From NCBI GenBank assembly GCA_947630845.1, contig CANRJB010000018.1, forward strand, positions 1-38,110: a stretch of DNA of 38,110 nt. Reading direction: 5' to 3'. The notes beneath the pieces were generated by a model. It did not search any database. It was not told where the DNA came from and saw only the letters and a list, made by a program, of their open reading frames with translations. Positions 8,430-15,955 of the stretch are shown here, one piece after another; position 1 is the first letter of the stretch, and the number at the start of each line of letters is the position of its first letter. A program made the translations under genes and the position numbers. This DNA is from an uncultured Clostridia bacterium. GTDB lineage: Bacteria > Bacillota > Clostridia > Oscillospirales > Ruminococcaceae.

Positions 8430-9821
8430 TCAGAAAGAGCCGAATGACGGAGCTGAGATTCCAGCATCTGCCGTATTGTCCGGCATTGGAGGCGGTGTGA
8501 CCTCCGGGGGCTGTTCAGGTATATTTGCTTCCGCCTGTGTTGGTTCAGGTGTTACTGTTGCAGCAGAGTTTTCCTGAGGTGTGGGCGTTTCTGCTCCCTG
8601 ATTTTCCTGTTCTGTATTTTCAGACTGATTCTCTTCAGGCTGATTCTCTGAGGAGCTGTTGCCGTCAGAAACGTTGCAGATGTAAGTGAATTTTGGGGAT
8701 TTCAAGCCCATTACAGAACGGAATGCGTTTCCTCTGACTGTGATTTGACCATCAATCACAACCTTATTTACATAACCGCCGTTGCCTTCTATGATAGAGA
8801 TCCAGTTTCCCGGATTTGAGGACAGGGTTATCCCATATGCACTCTGGATTCGGTTGCGGACTTCATTGATGCTATAATATGTCACATCACCCCAGTGTGG
8901 ATCATATTTTGAATCATATTCGCTTGAAACACTTCTGAGATAAGGAATATCCGCAGTAAAAACATCGGAGCAATTCGCTGTGATGCCGCCGCTTGATGCA
9001 TAGAACATCGTCAGACAGAATTTTCCATCATAATAAAGAGCTTCTCCAAGCACTTCTGCACAAAGATTGACCAGACTCTGAGGCGGATTCGGCTTTCCCT
9101 TCAAGTCATGGGCATCATTATTATGATACTTCATGTACGTGTAGACAGCCACTGCCTGTGCTTTGATACATTCTGGTTCAAATGAAGGACCGATTTCACA
9201 ATTGACGATTTCTGCTACTTGCTGGAGTACATTTCCGGGCACACCCTGTACGGTGATTGTTTCCGTCTGAGCCGTGCCTGTGTTCATCAATGTTGTTCCG
9301 GGATAATAGTGAAATAGAATATCCTGATAATTCCATCCCGCATACTTGGCGTAGAAATTGGCACCATTCTGACTCAAACCTACACAGTGTCCCCATCCAT
9401 AGCTTGTAAAGGCAAAAGTACCGGCATCTGTCGAATCCACAGCCGATGCAGTAGAGGAATTGGACGTAATGCTGTCATCCCGACCTTCGGCAATAAATTC
9501 GGCATCTTCTGCCGAAACATCAGAGGATGTTTCGTAGGAAACCAAGGACATATCATCATATTCATCCAGACCGGCTTTCCACCAGTCAGTCGGGGTATAG
9601 TTTTCCTCGGAAATTTCAGCCGTATGTACCACTGTCACAGAACTCAGCATGTCAGAATCACTTTCTGTGGTATCTTCTGTTGTGACCTCGGTGATATCAG
9701 AAACTGTTTCAACAGTAGGTTCCTCTTCAGTTTCCGCAACTACCGTCATCAACGGGCTGAATGCTGCTGTGATCAACAGAGCTGTGATCCCTGCCATGAT
9801 CCTTTTTTCAGATAAAAACAT
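8430..9821 (-). CDS. Secreted SpoIID/LytB-like protein with circularly permuted domain order
   Basis: A 463-residue exported protein with a signal peptide (about 1-29), an acidic Thr-rich spacer (to about 120), a catalytic region and a Pro/Glu/Gln-rich tail (about 395-463). SpoIID is a lytic transglycosylase that cleaves denuded peptidoglycan strands. The signature CEIGPSFEPECIKAQAVAVYTYMK (from residue 208; probable catalytic Glu209) and the later YASSGGITANCSDVF, DIPYLRSV and GNAFRSVMGLKSPKF segments are clear. However, the GWGHCVGLSQNGA...HYYPGT module (142-175), normally at the C-terminus, comes first. The start at 9821 has GGAG nine bases upstream; the ATG at 9836 lacks a site. Last gene of the two-sortase operon. 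Confidence 0.85.
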   Translation of the reverse strand: MFLSEKRIMAGITALLITAAFSPLMTVVAETEEEPTVETVSDITEVTTEDTTESDSDMLSSVTVVHTAEISEENYTPTDWWKAGLDEYDDMSLVSYETSSDVSAEDAEFIAEGRDDSITSNSSTASAVDSTDAGTFAFTSYGWGHCVGLSQNGANFYAKYAGWNYQDILFHYYPGTTLMNTGTAQTETITVQGVPGNVLQQVAEIVNCEIGPSFEPECIKAQAVAVYTYMKYHNNDAHDLKGKPNPPQSLVNLCAEVLGEALYYDGKFCLTMFYASSGGITANCSDVFTADIPYLRSVSSEYDSKYDPHWGDVTYYSINEVRNRIQSAYGITLSSNPGNWISIIEGNGGYVNKVVIDGQITVRGNAFRSVMGLKSPKFTYICNVSDGNSSSENQPEENQSENTEQENQGAETPTPQENSAATVTPEPTQAEANIPEQPPEVTPPPMPDNTADAGISAPSFGSF

Positions 9822-9840
9822 AGCAAAACACTCCATTACA

Positions 9841-10683
9841 TTATTCTGTTTTTGCAGTCTCCTCTAATGCTGATTTGATTTCATCCACATTTTCATCCGG
9901 ACGCAAACGTCTTGCAATCACAAGAAAACGTGAATCTTTCTGATCTGAATAACATGTTGACAAGGTCAGCAACTTGTCTCCATACTGCACATCGATCGGT
10001 GTCTGTATCATATTTTTTTCTTGTACAGTTCTGACATATGCATTAAATTTCGGTCTGTTTGACAAATCTTCCATGTTCCAGTATTTCCATGTTGCCTCAG
10101 CACCTCCGTCAGTAATAACAAGTCCAAAAATCACATAATCATAACTTGTATAATTCGACTCAAGGTGAATGATCGGCGCAGATTGATAATACGAAAGATC
10201 CTGCCTGTATCGTCTTAAGGAACCAAACATTGTGTTGTTTGCCATATTATGTCCATAAACAACAAGATTGGCAGATTGTTCTTCTTCATCATAACCGAAT
10301 ACAGCTTTATGATCCAGAAAGACTGTACCTGCTCTGAAAGGTTCACCTTGAAAATCGTGATCCAGATAATAGGAATTATCACTGCATTGTACGATAGGGT
10401 TGTCCACATCTGTATTTTCAATTGTGATCCATCCGATCGTATCTGGATTTTGCGCAAGAAGCTCTTTTGCTCTGACGGTCAGCTCCGGAGGTGAAGTCTC
10501 GGTCATCGTTTCTGCTGATGACTCAGCTTCAGTACTTGATTCTATAGATGCCACAGGAATTGTTTCTGTCTGTAGTGTCTCCTCAGACAAAGGGCTTGTA
10601 CAACTGTGAACAAGTACACCTAACCCGATCACAACACAGACAGCAGCTCCAATTGCACTGCATATTCTGATGCTTTTCTGCAT
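9841..10683 (-). CDS. Class B sortase (first copy downstream)
   Basis: A 280-residue membrane-anchored transpeptidase that joins secreted proteins with a sorting motif to the cell wall or to pilin partners. An N-terminal signal anchor (about residues 8-26) is followed by a short Thr/Glu linker and the sortase fold. His145 lies in VYGHNMANNTMFGSL, Cys244 in TLSTCYSDQKDSRF, and Arg252 completes the triad. The long helix-containing region between the histidine strand and the cysteine strand, and the TLSTC motif, place it in class B. It sits 24 bases after a second class B sortase and 20 bases before the SpoIID-like gene. No intact sorting signal is present in any protein of this window, so its substrate must be encoded elsewhere. 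Confidence 0.93.
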   Translation of the reverse strand: MQKSIRICSAIGAAVCVVIGLGVLVHSCTSPLSEETLQTETIPVASIESSTEAESSAETMTETSPPELTVRAKELLAQNPDTIGWITIENTDVDNPIVQCSDNSYYLDHDFQGEPFRAGTVFLDHKAVFGYDEEEQSANLVVYGHNMANNTMFGSLRRYRQDLSYYQSAPIIHLESNYTSYDYVIFGLVITDGGAEATWKYWNMEDLSNRPKFNAYVRTVQEKNMIQTPIDVQYGDKLLTLSTCYSDQKDSRFLVIARRLRPDENVDEIKSALEETAKTE

Positions 10684-10707
10684 ATCGTATTCATCCTCTC
10701 ATGCAGC

Positions 10708-11994
10708 TTAACCGTATGGTTCAAATTCCGCATCCGGATCATACGTTTTCTTATGCCACTTATAATAACTGTTCGGCCATTTGATATTAGGATTCGGTTC
10801 ACTTGTACATCCTTCAAGTAATTCCTCATCATCCCGCAGCAAGCGTGCAAATACAACAAGTCTTCCTTCAGAGAAGGTGCTGTTACAGGTGGAAAGTGTC
10901 AGCAACTGATCTCCGTACTTCACATCTACATCAGTAAGACGAACAGTTCTTCGCTTGATTTCATTCACATAGTCATAAAATTCCTCTTCATTGTTAAAAT
11001 TCAATGTATTCCAGTAATCAAAAGCAGTCTCAGTTTCATCATCTACGTCAACAATAATCATGCCAAAAATCTTATATTGATATTGGAAGAAATTGGAATT
11101 CAGATTGACAATCGGATGATTATCATAATAATCTGCCTCATTGATATAGCGTTTCAGACTGCCAAACATGGAATAGTCATGCATGTTGTGTCCGTAGATT
11201 ATGAGATTATCAGAATTTTTTTCCATCTCACCATAAACACTTACCAACTTACCGTGATCATTGCGTGTTTTCTTTTCAACATGTACATAGTCAAAATAGT
11301 TACGATAATCAAGGAAGATAGAACCAGCCTTTTCCAGTTCTCCATCCAGATTCCGTTTCAGGTAGTATTCATTTCCCTCGGATTCAGGGGCGTTATGGTC
11401 TTCCGGCTTATACTGGAGTACGGGATAACGGATCTCCGGTTTTTCCTCGCCTTTCAGGTCTTTGATTTCAATAAAGCCAACGATATCAGGATTAAATTCA
11501 AGCAATGCACTGCTTCCGGACAGATAGAAATATGTCTTCCTGTTATCGACTGGTTCTTCTGTCTCATTTTCAGCATCTTCTATTTTACCGGAGTTCTGAT
11601 ATACATCAGCCCACTCCTGATTCCGGAGCTCGTTCTGGTAATTATCCCAGAAGTACTTCCCTATCAGTCCGATGCACACAACAAAGACGGTTGCAGACAT
11701 GAGGAAAATCGTTTTCCTCAGAACTTCAAATGGATTATCACCCTGTTGGGGAAACAGAGAATTTTTTTTACGTTTTTTTTGCACTTTACCTGACGATTTC
11801 TTTTTACCCTGCGTTTTTTTAGAGACATTTTTCTTTGTGCTGTTGTGTTGGGAAACAGTGCTGTTCGTTTTCTTTTTTTTCTTTTTCCCACTTGCAGAGG
11901 AACCTTGTTCACTGCTCTGTTCACAGTCAGCAGAGCGGAGCATTTCGGTGGTATGGTGAGAATTAGCTTTCCTCTTCTTTTTCTTTTTACTCAT
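10708..11994 (-). CDS. Class B sortase with long Lys-rich cytosolic N-terminus
   Basis: A 428-residue sortase, much longer than the usual 220-280. Residues 1-90 form a Lys/Ser/Thr-rich, almost entirely basic cytoplasmic tail with several KKKK runs. A single membrane segment (about 95-113) and an extracytoplasmic class B sortase domain follow. The triad is visible: His269 in IYGHNMHDYSMFGSL, Cys370 in TLSTCNSTFSEGRL and Arg378. The basic tail is not part of the catalytic fold; it might bind acidic lipid, nucleic acid or a cytosolic partner, which is inference. GGAGG lies seven bases before the ATG and a good promoter lies upstream, so this is the first gene of the operon with the second sortase and the SpoIID-like protein. 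Confidence 0.92.
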   Translation of the reverse strand: MSKKKKKRKANSHHTTEMLRSADCEQSSEQGSSASGKKKKKKTNSTVSQHNSTKKNVSKKTQGKKKSSGKVQKKRKKNSLFPQQGDNPFEVLRKTIFLMSATVFVVCIGLIGKYFWDNYQNELRNQEWADVYQNSGKIEDAENETEEPVDNRKTYFYLSGSSALLEFNPDIVGFIEIKDLKGEEKPEIRYPVLQYKPEDHNAPESEGNEYYLKRNLDGELEKAGSIFLDYRNYFDYVHVEKKTRNDHGKLVSVYGEMEKNSDNLIIYGHNMHDYSMFGSLKRYINEADYYDNHPIVNLNSNFFQYQYKIFGMIIVDVDDETETAFDYWNTLNFNNEEEFYDYVNEIKRRTVRLTDVDVKYGDQLLTLSTCNSTFSEGRLVVFARLLRDDEELLEGCTSEPNPNIKWPNSYYKWHKKTYDPDAEFEPYG

Positions 11995-12026
11995 AAGCTA
12001 TCCTCCAGTTATATTCACTCATTATA

Positions 12027-12056
12027 ATTTTACCTCATTTGTAACCGTTTTGTCAA
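12027..12056 (-). promoter_or_regulatory. Promoter of the sortase/SpoIID-like operon
   Basis: On the minus strand TTGACA (12051-12056) and TAAAAT (12027-12032) are 18 bases apart, about 30 bases upstream of the sortase start codon. A TATAAT also overlaps just downstream (12021-12026). Confidence 0.75.
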
Positions 12057-12155
12057 GTATATCGATTGAACGCACTCGTATTTTGGCATTATATACAATA
12101 CAAATTGTTGAAACGTGTGCATCACATACAACGCATTGATAAATCATGTCAAATA

Positions 12156-13334
12156 TCAGAGGCTGATGTGAATACGCTTGCACTCTGTTTCTTCTACTGC
12201 CCTGCGGATCATTTCACCAAAATCTCCAGCTTCCTGTGCTTTCTCAATCAGTTCCAGACGAGGACGAATCTTCGGATGACGAGGAGTAAAGACTGTGCAG
12301 CAATCTTCATACGGCTGAATAGAGATTTCAAATGTATCAATTTTTCTTGCCAACTCAATAATTTCTGTCTTGTCCATTCCAATGCACGGACGGAATACCG
12401 GCATATGACAGACAGCATCCGTGCAAACCATTGCCTGAATGGTCTGGCTTGCGACCTGACCGACGCTCTCACCGGTAATCAACGCACACGCTTCTTCCTT
12501 GACAGCGACCTCCTGTGCAATGAGCATCATCAGTCTCCGCATCAGAATGGTAAAATATTCCTCCGGACAACAGCGTTTGAGCTGTTCCTGAATTTCCGTG
12601 AACGGCACACAGTAGAAATTGATATCACCGCAATATTCCGTCATTTTCTCGCAGAGCTGTTCCACCTTTAGCCTTGCCCGTTCGGAGGTGTACGGCGGAC
12701 TGACAAAATGGATCGCTGAAATGCGGATACCTCGCTTTGCCATCATATAGCCTGCCACCGGGCTGTCAATTCCACCGGACAGCAGCAGCATTGCATTGCC
12801 GCTGCTTCCGACAGGCAGTCCACCTGCGCCCTTGATCTTTTCCGCATAGACATAGGCATTTGTGTCCCGGATATCCACCATAACTGTGATATCCGGATCG
12901 TGTACATCCACATACAGTTCAGGAAACGCATCATCCAGTACGCCTCCCAGTTCCCGGCAGATATCTGGCGATTTCATTGGGAAAGTCTTGTCCGCACGTT
13001 TGGCTTCCACCTTGAAACTCTCCACCGTCTCGAGTGTTTCCCGGAGATAATCAATTGCTTTTACCTTGATATCTGCAAAGTCCTTATCGCATACACATGC
13101 CCGGCAGATGCTTGCAATACCGAATACTTTTTTCAAACGTTCAATTACCTTGTCCAATGAAATATGCTCATTCTGTGGCACAATATAAATGGTTGACTGC
13201 GCACTGCTATATGTAAAATCGCCGAGAGATTGCAGGCGATACCGGATGCGCTTGCGCAGTATACTTTCAAATGTGCTTTTGTTTTGTCCTTTCAGAGCCA
13301 TTTCTCCATATTTGACCAATACAACTTCTTTCAT
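12156..13334 (-). CDS. thiI: tRNA 4-thiouridine synthase without rhodanese domain
   Basis: Cytosolic enzyme that adenylates and thiolates U8 of tRNA and can also feed sulfur to thiamine thiazole synthesis. The 392-residue protein has an N-terminal ferredoxin-like/THUMP region (LVKYGEMALKGQNKSTFE at the start) and the PP-loop ATP motif SGGIDSPVAGYMMAKRG (186-202). The conserved VFRPCIGMDKTEIIELARKI and PYEDCCTVFTPRHP segments follow. The C-terminal rhodanese domain found in E. coli ThiI (482 residues) is missing. In Bacillus subtilis such a short ThiI works with a dedicated cysteine desulfurase that delivers sulfur directly, and one is encoded immediately upstream here, 12 bases away. I found no obvious terminator after it. 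Confidence 0.95.
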   Translation of the reverse strand: MKEVVLVKYGEMALKGQNKSTFESILRKRIRYRLQSLGDFTYSSAQSTIYIVPQNEHISLDKVIERLKKVFGIASICRACVCDKDFADIKVKAIDYLRETLETVESFKVEAKRADKTFPMKSPDICRELGGVLDDAFPELYVDVHDPDITVMVDIRDTNAYVYAEKIKGAGGLPVGSSGNAMLLLSGGIDSPVAGYMMAKRGIRISAIHFVSPPYTSERARLKVEQLCEKMTEYCGDINFYCVPFTEIQEQLKRCCPEEYFTILMRRLMMLIAQEVAVKEEACALITGESVGQVASQTIQAMVCTDAVCHMPVFRPCIGMDKTEIIELARKIDTFEISIQPYEDCCTVFTPRHPKIRPRLELIEKAQEAGDFGEMIRRAVEETECKRIHISL

Positions 13335-13346
13335 ATCTGTTCCCTT

Positions 13347-14483
13347 CTATTTCTTATGAATCAGCTGTTTCTGTCCTTCTCGGATAGCATCAACAAGCAG
13401 ATTGATCTCGTCAACTGTGTTTTCCCCGGAAAAGCTGACCCGGATGGCACTGTCTGCCCTGTCATCCGGTACACCGTATGCACCAAGCACCCTGCTTCTG
13501 CCACCTTTGGAACATGCCGAACCACTTGACACATAAATGCCCTTGCTTTCCAAAAAGTGCAGCATCGTTTCAGAACGGATACCCTCCACAGAAAAATTCA
13601 AGATGTAGGGAATCCCGGACATGAATCTGTTGACGGCAATACCATCCGTTTCACAAAGACGTTTCTCCAGTGCATCATAGCAGCGTTCTGCCTGCTTAAA
13701 AAACTCATATGTTTTCAGATGCCGCTGCCGGACTGCTTCCCCGAATCCGGCAATCAGCGGCACTGCCTCTGTACCGGGACGCAGTCCCCTCTCCTGCTTG
13801 CCGCCGGTCAGAACCGGATGCAACCGTATCCCCTTCCGGACATACAGTGCGCCGATTCCCTTCGGACCATGTATCTTATGTGCGCTGACCGATACCAGAT
13901 CTGCAGCCAACAGTTCCACATTTTCCGCAGTTTTCATAAAGCCCTGCACATAGTCACAATGCCGGATGATATGCGGATAACGTTTCCTGAGTACCTTGAA
14001 TACAGCACTAACAGGCAGCACATGTCCGGTTTCATTTTCAACAGCCATCATGCTGACAAGACAAGTATCCTCTGTAATGGTATCCAGAAATGCCTTTGCA
14101 GTAAATTGTCCGTTTGCATCGGGAAAGACTTTTGTAACACGAAAGCCCTCTTTTTCAAGGGCATCGAGCGTGTTATTCACAGATGCATGCTCTACAGCCG
14201 ATGCCACGATATGCGGTTTTCGTTTTCCATAGGCAGCAGCTATGCCCCTCAATGCCAAGTTATTGCTTTCTGTTGCACCCGATGTGAACAGAATTTCCTC
14301 TGCCGAACACCCCAACGCTTCCGCAATCGTCTTTCGCTGTGCATTTACGAGTAATTCAGCCTGCAAACCGATCCCATGCAGAGAGGACGGATTCCCGTAC
14401 ACTTCTGACATACAGTCTGCTACAGCCTTCACGACAGCCGGATGGGGCTTTGTGGTAGCAGCATTATCCAGATAGATCGCCAT
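13347..14483 (-). CDS. Cysteine desulfurase (NifS/IscS family, probable sulfur donor to ThiI)
   Basis: PLP-dependent enzyme that removes sulfur from cysteine to form an enzyme persulfide. The 378-residue protein begins AIYLDNAATTKPHP, typical of the family. PLP-site residues visible are His99 in AVEHASVNNTL, the Asp in HCDYVQGF (usually H.DAVQ) and Lys203 in SAHKIHGPKGIGALY. Cys324 in SSGSACSKGG is the persulfide-carrying residue, in a short loop without a long insertion. The start is the ATG at 14483 with AAGGA upstream; an adjacent in-frame TTG is less likely. With thiI directly behind it, this is best read as the tRNA-thiolation desulfurase (NifZ-like in Bacillus), not the general Fe-S enzyme; no iscU is nearby. 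Confidence 0.93.
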   Translation of the reverse strand: MAIYLDNAATTKPHPAVVKAVADCMSEVYGNPSSLHGIGLQAELLVNAQRKTIAEALGCSAEEILFTSGATESNNLALRGIAAAYGKRKPHIVASAVEHASVNNTLDALEKEGFRVTKVFPDANGQFTAKAFLDTITEDTCLVSMMAVENETGHVLPVSAVFKVLRKRYPHIIRHCDYVQGFMKTAENVELLAADLVSVSAHKIHGPKGIGALYVRKGIRLHPVLTGGKQERGLRPGTEAVPLIAGFGEAVRQRHLKTYEFFKQAERCYDALEKRLCETDGIAVNRFMSGIPYILNFSVEGIRSETMLHFLESKGIYVSSGSACSKGGRSRVLGAYGVPDDRADSAIRVSFSGENTVDEINLLVDAIREGQKQLIHKK

Positions 14484-14514
14484 CAACTCATTCCTTTCTA
14501 CTTACCTATTTTAT

Positions 14515-14543
14515 ATTATAGCACATCTTTCAGTAAATTTCCA
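14515..14543 (-). promoter_or_regulatory. Promoter of the desulfurase-thiI operon
   Basis: On the minus strand TATAAT (14515-14520) is preceded by an extended -10 element (TGC) and by TGGAAA (14538-14543) at 17-base spacing. It lies about 30 bases before the desulfurase start. Confidence 0.7.
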
Positions 14544-14591
14544 GTGTTTTTTCAAAAAAATGATTGTTAAAAAATAATTTGCAAAAAAAGC

Positions 14592-14620
14592 TTGACAAAC
14601 GCAGCTGGATATGCTATAAT
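14592..14620 (+). promoter_or_regulatory. Promoter of the tRNA-Leu genes
   Basis: Perfect consensus TTGACA (14592-14597), 17-base spacer and TATAAT (14615-14620), ending 21 bases before the first tRNA. Confidence 0.9.
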
Positions 14621-14641
14621 AAATATTGTTGAATACATGAT

Positions 14642-14728
14642 GCGGATATGGCGGAATTGGCAGACGCGCCAGCTTCAGGTGCTGGTCGGGGCAACTCGGT
14701 GAAGGTTCAAGTCCTTTTATCCGCACCA
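14642..14728 (+). tRNA. tRNA-Leu (anticodon CAG)
   Basis: The acceptor stem GCGGATA pairs with TATCCGC. The D-arm GGCGGAATTGGCAGACGC, the anticodon stem-loop CCAGC-TTCAGGT-GCTGG and a long class II variable arm (CGGGGCAACTCG) are all present, as is the T-loop GGTTCAAGTCC. The anticodon reads CAG, for codon CUG. The 3' CCA is encoded. Confidence 0.95.
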
Positions 14729-14753
14729 TTTCCCTGTCTTGGTACATTTAATA

Positions 14754-14800
14754 GTGGATGTGGATGAATTGGCAGACGTGTCAGCTTTGGGCAGCGTTAC
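14754..14800 (+). pseudogene. Decayed tRNA-Leu copy (5' half only)
   Basis: GTGGATGTGGATGAATTGG and the following CAGACGTGTCAGCTTTGGGC closely resemble the acceptor strand, D-arm and anticodon-arm start of the neighbouring tRNA-Leu genes. The anticodon stem no longer closes, and no complementary 3' acceptor strand follows. It lies between two intact tRNA-Leu genes and is probably a degraded duplicate. Confidence 0.6.
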
Positions 14801-14871
14801 GAAAGTGCAGGTTCTGCGGAGCATTGGCGGAAACAATTCAGGCAGCAAGATGAAATTTAATATTTCCATAT

Positions 14872-14955
14872 GCAGGTGTGGCGGAATAGGCAGACGCGCT
14901 AGCTTCAGGTGCTAGTGATCGCAAGATCGTGTGGGTTCAAGTCCCTCCACCTGCA
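14872..14955 (+). tRNA. tRNA-Leu (anticodon CAG), second gene, no encoded CCA
   Basis: The acceptor GCAGGTG pairs with CACCTGC. The D-arm is GGCGGAATAGGCAGACGC, the anticodon arm CTAGC-TTCAGGT-GCTAG reads CAG, and the variable arm is GATC-GCAA-GATC. The T-arm GTGGG-TTCAAGT-CCCTC has one T-T mismatch. The discriminator A is followed by CTA instead of CCA, so the tail must be added after transcription. It differs from the first gene at many positions outside the conserved core. Confidence 0.9.
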
Positions 14956-14961
14956 CTACAA

Positions 14962-14987
14962 AAAAAGCCCGTGTTTACGGGCTTTTT
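14962..14987 (+). terminator. Intrinsic terminator of the tRNA-Leu transcript
   Basis: AAAAAGCCCGT (14962-14972) and ACGGGCTTTTT (14977-14987) form a perfect 11-bp stem with a GTTT loop; the 3' arm supplies the T-run. Confidence 0.92.
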
Positions 14988-15034
14988 GTATATAGCTATC
15001 ATAGTACCACAACCATAATGTACTGCTTTTTTAA

Positions 15035-15065
15035 TGGCTCTGGATGCACTCCAGAGCCATTTTTC
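15035..15065 (+). terminator. Second hairpin terminator downstream of the tRNAs
   Basis: TGGCTCTGGA (15035-15044) pairs perfectly with TCCAGAGCCA (15050-15059) around a TGCAC loop and is followed by five Ts on the plus strand. It abuts the stop codon of the convergent tatD gene, for which it may also serve, though the minus strand lacks a T-run. Confidence 0.75.
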
Positions 15066-15840
15066 ATTGTATCCCAAAAATCCGCTCTGTATTCGCCTTC
15101 GCACACGCTTTCAGCTCCTTCTCCGGAATACCCATGCACGCAGCAAGCGTCTGCACCACATAGCACACATGTTCCGGCACATTGGTGCGAGGCAGACCGG
15201 GTATATTGCGTGGAGTGAGATAGGGAGCGTCAGTTTCTACAAGAACTCTGTCTTTTGGCAGAATTTTAACTGCCTCCTTTAATGCGGCATTCCTACGGTC
15301 ATCACAGATCCATCCTGTGATGCCAATTGAAAAGCCCATTTCCAGATATTGCCCCAGCTCTTCCCTGTTTCCTGTGAAACAATGTACCACCGATCTCTTG
15401 CAAATGTCCGGATGTCTCCGGAATCGCTTTACAAATTCCTCTGATGCGTTCCGTTCATGCAAAAAAAGCGGCTTTCTGAGCGTTTCTGCTAAAACAATGT
15501 GCTTTTCAAGGCAGCGTATCTGATTTTCCCTTGTGGAAAACATCCGGTCAAAATCCAATCCGCACTCCCCTACTGCGACTATTTTTTCATTGTCCCGAAG
15601 CATCTGCTCCATTTCGTCGAAATCTTCTTTCCGGGCACTGTCTGCATTATGTGGGTGGATGCCGCTTGTCCCATAGACTTCATGTGTCCGGACGAATGCA
15701 TCGATTTTTCGGTTCTCCGGCATATCTGTTCCCGTCAGAATACAGGATACACCTGCTTCTGCTGCATTGCGGATGATTCGCTCCGGTTCACGAAACTGCT
15801 TGCAGAACAGATTCAGACCGATATCATAGTACTGCATCAT
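15064..15840 (-). CDS. tatD: TatD-family metal-dependent nuclease
   Basis: A 258-residue cytosolic TIM-barrel hydrolase of the TatD DNase family. The N-terminus reads YYDIGLNLFCKQF, close to the DIGVNL opening of true E. coli TatD rather than the DSHCHL of YcfH/YabD paralogues. Metal-site and family motifs follow: GIHPHNADSA, GECGLDFDR, LHERNA, VVHCFTGNREE and ETDAPYLTPRNIPG. Known members cut 3' DNA or RNA ends and help repair oxidised DNA. The start at 15840 has AAAGGA upstream; a GTG at 15858 would put this ribosome site inside the gene. It has no operon partner: the SLC13-like gene upstream is separated by a hairpin-rich gap. Confidence 0.92.
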   Translation of the reverse strand: MMQYYDIGLNLFCKQFREPERIIRNAAEAGVSCILTGTDMPENRKIDAFVRTHEVYGTSGIHPHNADSARKEDFDEMEQMLRDNEKIVAVGECGLDFDRMFSTRENQIRCLEKHIVLAETLRKPLFLHERNASEEFVKRFRRHPDICKRSVVHCFTGNREELGQYLEMGFSIGITGWICDDRRNAALKEAVKILPKDRVLVETDAPYLTPRNIPGLPRTNVPEHVCYVVQTLAACMGIPEKELKACAKANTERIFGIQ

Positions 15841-15902
15841 AATTAGTTCCTTTCTCACACTTATTTGCTATCGTCTCATTGAAATAGGATGATAGGAAAA
15901 TG

Positions 15903-15947
15903 CTCTACAGTTATCGATCTATTGATTTTATCAATAGATCAGTAGAG
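15903..15947 (-). terminator. Large inverted repeat after the SLC13-like gene, possible terminator
   Basis: GATCTATTGA (15916-15925) and TCAATAGATC (15931-15940) form a perfect stem around TTTTA, flanked by an outer CTCTAC/GTAGAG pairing (15903-15908 with 15942-15947). On the minus strand it follows the carrier gene and is succeeded by CATTTTCC, a weak T-tract. Confidence 0.5.
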
Positions 15948-15955
15948 ATTTAGTA

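Noticed and set aside
11077-11959. Plus-strand frames opposite the Lys-rich sortase, rich in Phe
   Set aside because: They arise from complementing AAA/AAG lysine codons and have no ribosome site or recognisable domain.
14754-14851. A third functional tRNA-Leu between the two intact genes
   Set aside because: The anticodon stem does not close and no 3' acceptor strand complementary to GTGGATG is found, so it is listed as a pseudogene.
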